From: Pyrocephalus nanus | Taxonomy: Eukaryota; Chordata; Aves; Passeriformes; Tyrannidae | DNA length: 64,000 nucleotides | NCBI GenBank assembly: GCA_038380795.1 | Contig: CM076266.1 | Span: 15,846,145-15,910,144, forward strand | Direction of reading: 5' to 3' | Shown here: positions 61,501 to 64,000 of the stretch, piece after piece | Position numbering within the stretch: position 1 is the first letter of the stretch | Layout: each line of letters begins with the position of its first letter | Notes under the pieces: generated by a model | Database searches by the model: none | Told to the model about the DNA's origin: nothing | Seen by the model: only the letters and a program-made list of their open reading frames with translations | Translations under genes and position numbers: made by a program

Positions 61501-64000
61501 ACTCCATCAGTGCAAAAAGCTGGAACACCCCAAGGCAGCACCTGACACAGAGCGTGCTAAAGGCTCCCTGCACACAGTGACAGTGACTGCACACAGAGTG
61601 CTGTCACATGTACAGCATAAACAACCTGCAACCAGATAGCTCCACCCCTCTCTCTCTGGTCATTTCAGTAGTAGAAACAACCACATTACTTGCAGCAAGA
61701 TTGGATCTGGTAATTGCAGAATTACATGTGAATCACCAAGTTGAAGGAAAGTCTAATCACGTACTTTGTCTACTTTTCAATCATTTTTTATAAAATCAAA
61801 TAATAATTTCTGGTGCAGCGTCCTTATATGGAGGGACTATAATGTTTCTGATAAAAAGTGTATGTGTAGTCCTATGCTTACCCCAACACAACTGTTTCCA
61901 GGATTTTGTTTGCAAAAATGTCCTTTAACCCTTTCTGTTGGTCTTTCATATTCTAAATGGAAGTGGCAATGCCAGCATGTTCCAGCTGCCTGCATGGACT
62001 AGTCCAAAATAACTTTCCTGGTTTTCCTATCTCCTATAATTTTTTTCTCAACACTCCCTCTGATGAGAAAGAATGTGAGCTGACAAAGAGATAGAGCAAA
62101 TAAATGAACCTGTGTTCAGAAAAAAAAATACATTCCAACAATTTTAATATTGCACAATCAATCACGAAAACTTGACAAAGCTAATTTTGTAATTCTAACT
62201 TCTAACATAGTTTTTCCTTACAACACTGCATATTTGTTTTTTGGGCCTAGTGTGGGTATGAAATGGTTTCTGAACCAAAAGTATCTGTTGTCTGCCAGAC
62301 CCTTGTTCCCATTGTTGCTGAAAATGGAAAATGAATAGTGAATGACATAGGCAACTGCATGAAGAAATAGGATTGCTTTACAATTAAGATAGCAGAACTC
62401 TGTCGCTGGGGGATCGGAGTCTGCTCTGCTTCTGCTGGAGAGTTCCAGCAAAGGAATTCTTATTGTGTTAGTCCTTAATTTCATAAACCTTGTTTTGGGT
62501 GCTGACTTGATAACCTAGATTTGATTTGCAGGCACACTGAAGACAGCTGTAGCCGGGGATGCAGAAACTGTGCTTTGAACATACAAAGTGACATAAAGCG
62601 CTAGGAACTACCAGGAAAAAGATCATAAAAATCATGAACTGAAATTAGGAGTATGTTTAGTCTAGCTTAACATGCAGGTTTCACAATGTAATGCTGTAAT
62701 TGCTACAGAAACTGGAAAAGAAACATTATCCATGTCTGTCCATCTCCACATCCATCTCATGCTGGATGCCCGGAATATGGTGAAAAGGTACTGAAGACAA
62801 AGGTGCCACTTCGACAGCACTGCCGAGTGCTCTCCTGAGCTGCAGCTACTGATGCCTGAAGGCAGCTCTCCTGGCAGGGCAGGCACCATTCCCAGCAGGC
62901 CCTGGTGGAGTCTCATGAGTGACATTTTGTCAGATTTCCTGTTGTAACAAAACAGCAACACCATCACAATCGCTATGATAAAAAGATCTGTCCAGAGAAG
63001 GAGAGAAACGTAGCTGACTCAGCTCAGCTCACCACCTGACCAGGGGTAGATCTGTCCACAGATAGCCTTCAGTCATCCTTCCTCCAAGAGTATCAGCTGA
63101 GGTGTTATTACTCTTCGGTAAACATTTTTGCTGGTCTGTGGGCCACAACCCACCCTTGGTGCTCCAGGAGAGTGATTCCCACAATGATCTGTGCTAGCGC
63201 CAACCTCATTAAACGTATTTGTTCATCATCTGCAGAACATCACATATGAGAGACTCTTAAATGCTGCTGGAACACTCTTAAATGCTGCTGTTGACCTTAA
63301 GGAACAGTAGACTGGCTTAACCCAAATGGTGTTCTGCAGTGAGACATGAAGACCAGCATCAGGCATGGCAAGCTTGGGCTGCGTGGCTTAACAACCTTCT
63401 GCACACAGAAAACCTGGAGAGTACAGGTTTGACTGTGTTTGATAAACACAATCCAAAGTAAGAGAACCAGCATACCTCGGACACTCACAGTCACAGCCAT
63501 ATTCCTTGGTCAGAAGAGGAAGATCAGGAACTATTTCCAAGATAAATGCAAGAGTTTACTCAAGAAACCAGCAGTAAGTATAATAATTATTATGTGCTCC
63601 GCATTTAATGAGTTCTGTGGCCTGTGACACATTTCATCTGCAACAGATTTCAGCATTTTTATCTTGCCATGATTAATATTATTGGTAGATTAAAATCAAT
63701 TAAAGCCATATTGTTACCCAAGATAGCCAAAACCTCTCCTCCTAATATCTGGCATCAAAATGCAGCCAACAGCCTGACCACAAAGTTGTGGCAAGTGGAG
63801 AGCAAGTAAAAATGACACTAGAGGATCCACCCTGGAAAAGATGCCCACGTGGCAGATGACTTCATTAACCTGCCATGCCCGACAACATCACTTCCAGGAA
63901 ATCCCCCAGTCAGCAAACTCTCCCACTGCAGGCTAGAGCCGGTCGAGCAGGCACGGCACGGTGCCCTCTGGCAGCAGCCAGTCCAGCGTGTGAGTAGTGT
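58590..64000. other. Intergenic: nothing recognised
   Basis: AT-rich DNA with short random open frames on both strands. A 21-bp tandem duplication (ACTCTTAAATGCTGCTG twice) lies at about 63253-63290. I see no exon, repeat family or RNA gene that can be supported. Confidence 0.55.
63253..63290. repeat. Short 21-bp tandem duplication
   Basis: ACTCTTAAATGCTGCTG occurs twice with a period of 21 bp. Local slippage product. Confidence 0.85.

Noticed and set aside
34080..64000. MPP7 exons or other coding exons upstream of WAC
   Set aside because: Expected from human synteny but no segment encodes recognisable L27, PDZ, SH3 or guanylate-kinase sequence.
1..64000. CRISPR arrays, operons, tRNA or rRNA genes
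   Set aside because: The DNA is vertebrate nuclear sequence; no regular repeat-spacer array is present, and I could not see a convincing tRNA or rRNA by eye.

Overview
The window is vertebrate nuclear DNA, most likely from a bird. It contains two 3'-end fragments of CR1 retrotransposons, a decayed ERVL-like endogenous retrovirus and few other recognisable repeats. The genes are spliced, AT-rich DNA surrounds a single strong CpG island, and there is no bacterial or viral gene organisation. The species cannot be fixed from the sequence alone; another sauropsid is possible.

Left half (about 1-31,900, minus strand): the 5' part of WAC (WW domain-containing adaptor with coiled-coil). Seven coding exons can be placed to the base: 31772-31812, 31606-31642, 30020-30215, 11481-11587, 10621-10736, 10045-10157 and 8254-8562. 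Their phases join without error into 306 codons, from the MVMYARK start through the WW domain to the Ser/Thr/Pro-rich middle. The remaining 3' exons, including the C-terminal coiled coil, are not in the window and must lie beyond its left edge. Intron 7 carries a partial, antisense ERVL-like element with a probable 3' LTR (1-1784). Intron 3 (18.4 kb) holds a CR1 fragment, a (TA)15 microsatellite and an unexplained GC-richer patch.

Centre (about 31,300-32,850): a CpG island that forms a divergent promoter. It holds WAC exons 1 and 2, G-rich tracts, a YY1-like site and an unusual array of six copies of a 24-bp element (three of them in a 52-bp tandem repeat). To the right, on the plus strand, is an intact single-exon copy of SSNA1 (114 codons, 33543-33887). 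It has a strong splice acceptor just upstream and a poly(A) signal followed by an A8 tract just downstream. The simplest reading is a processed retrocopy that is now a functional gene, using the back of the WAC promoter through an acquired 5' non-coding exon and a CR1-containing intron.

Right half (about 34,100-64,000): no convincing protein-coding exon. It holds homopolymer runs (T39, A24, A23), an (AAAT)n microsatellite, a GC-rich patch near 50 kb and some stretches that read like conserved non-coding enhancers. In human the DNA upstream of WAC leads toward MPP7; no MPP7 exon is visible here.
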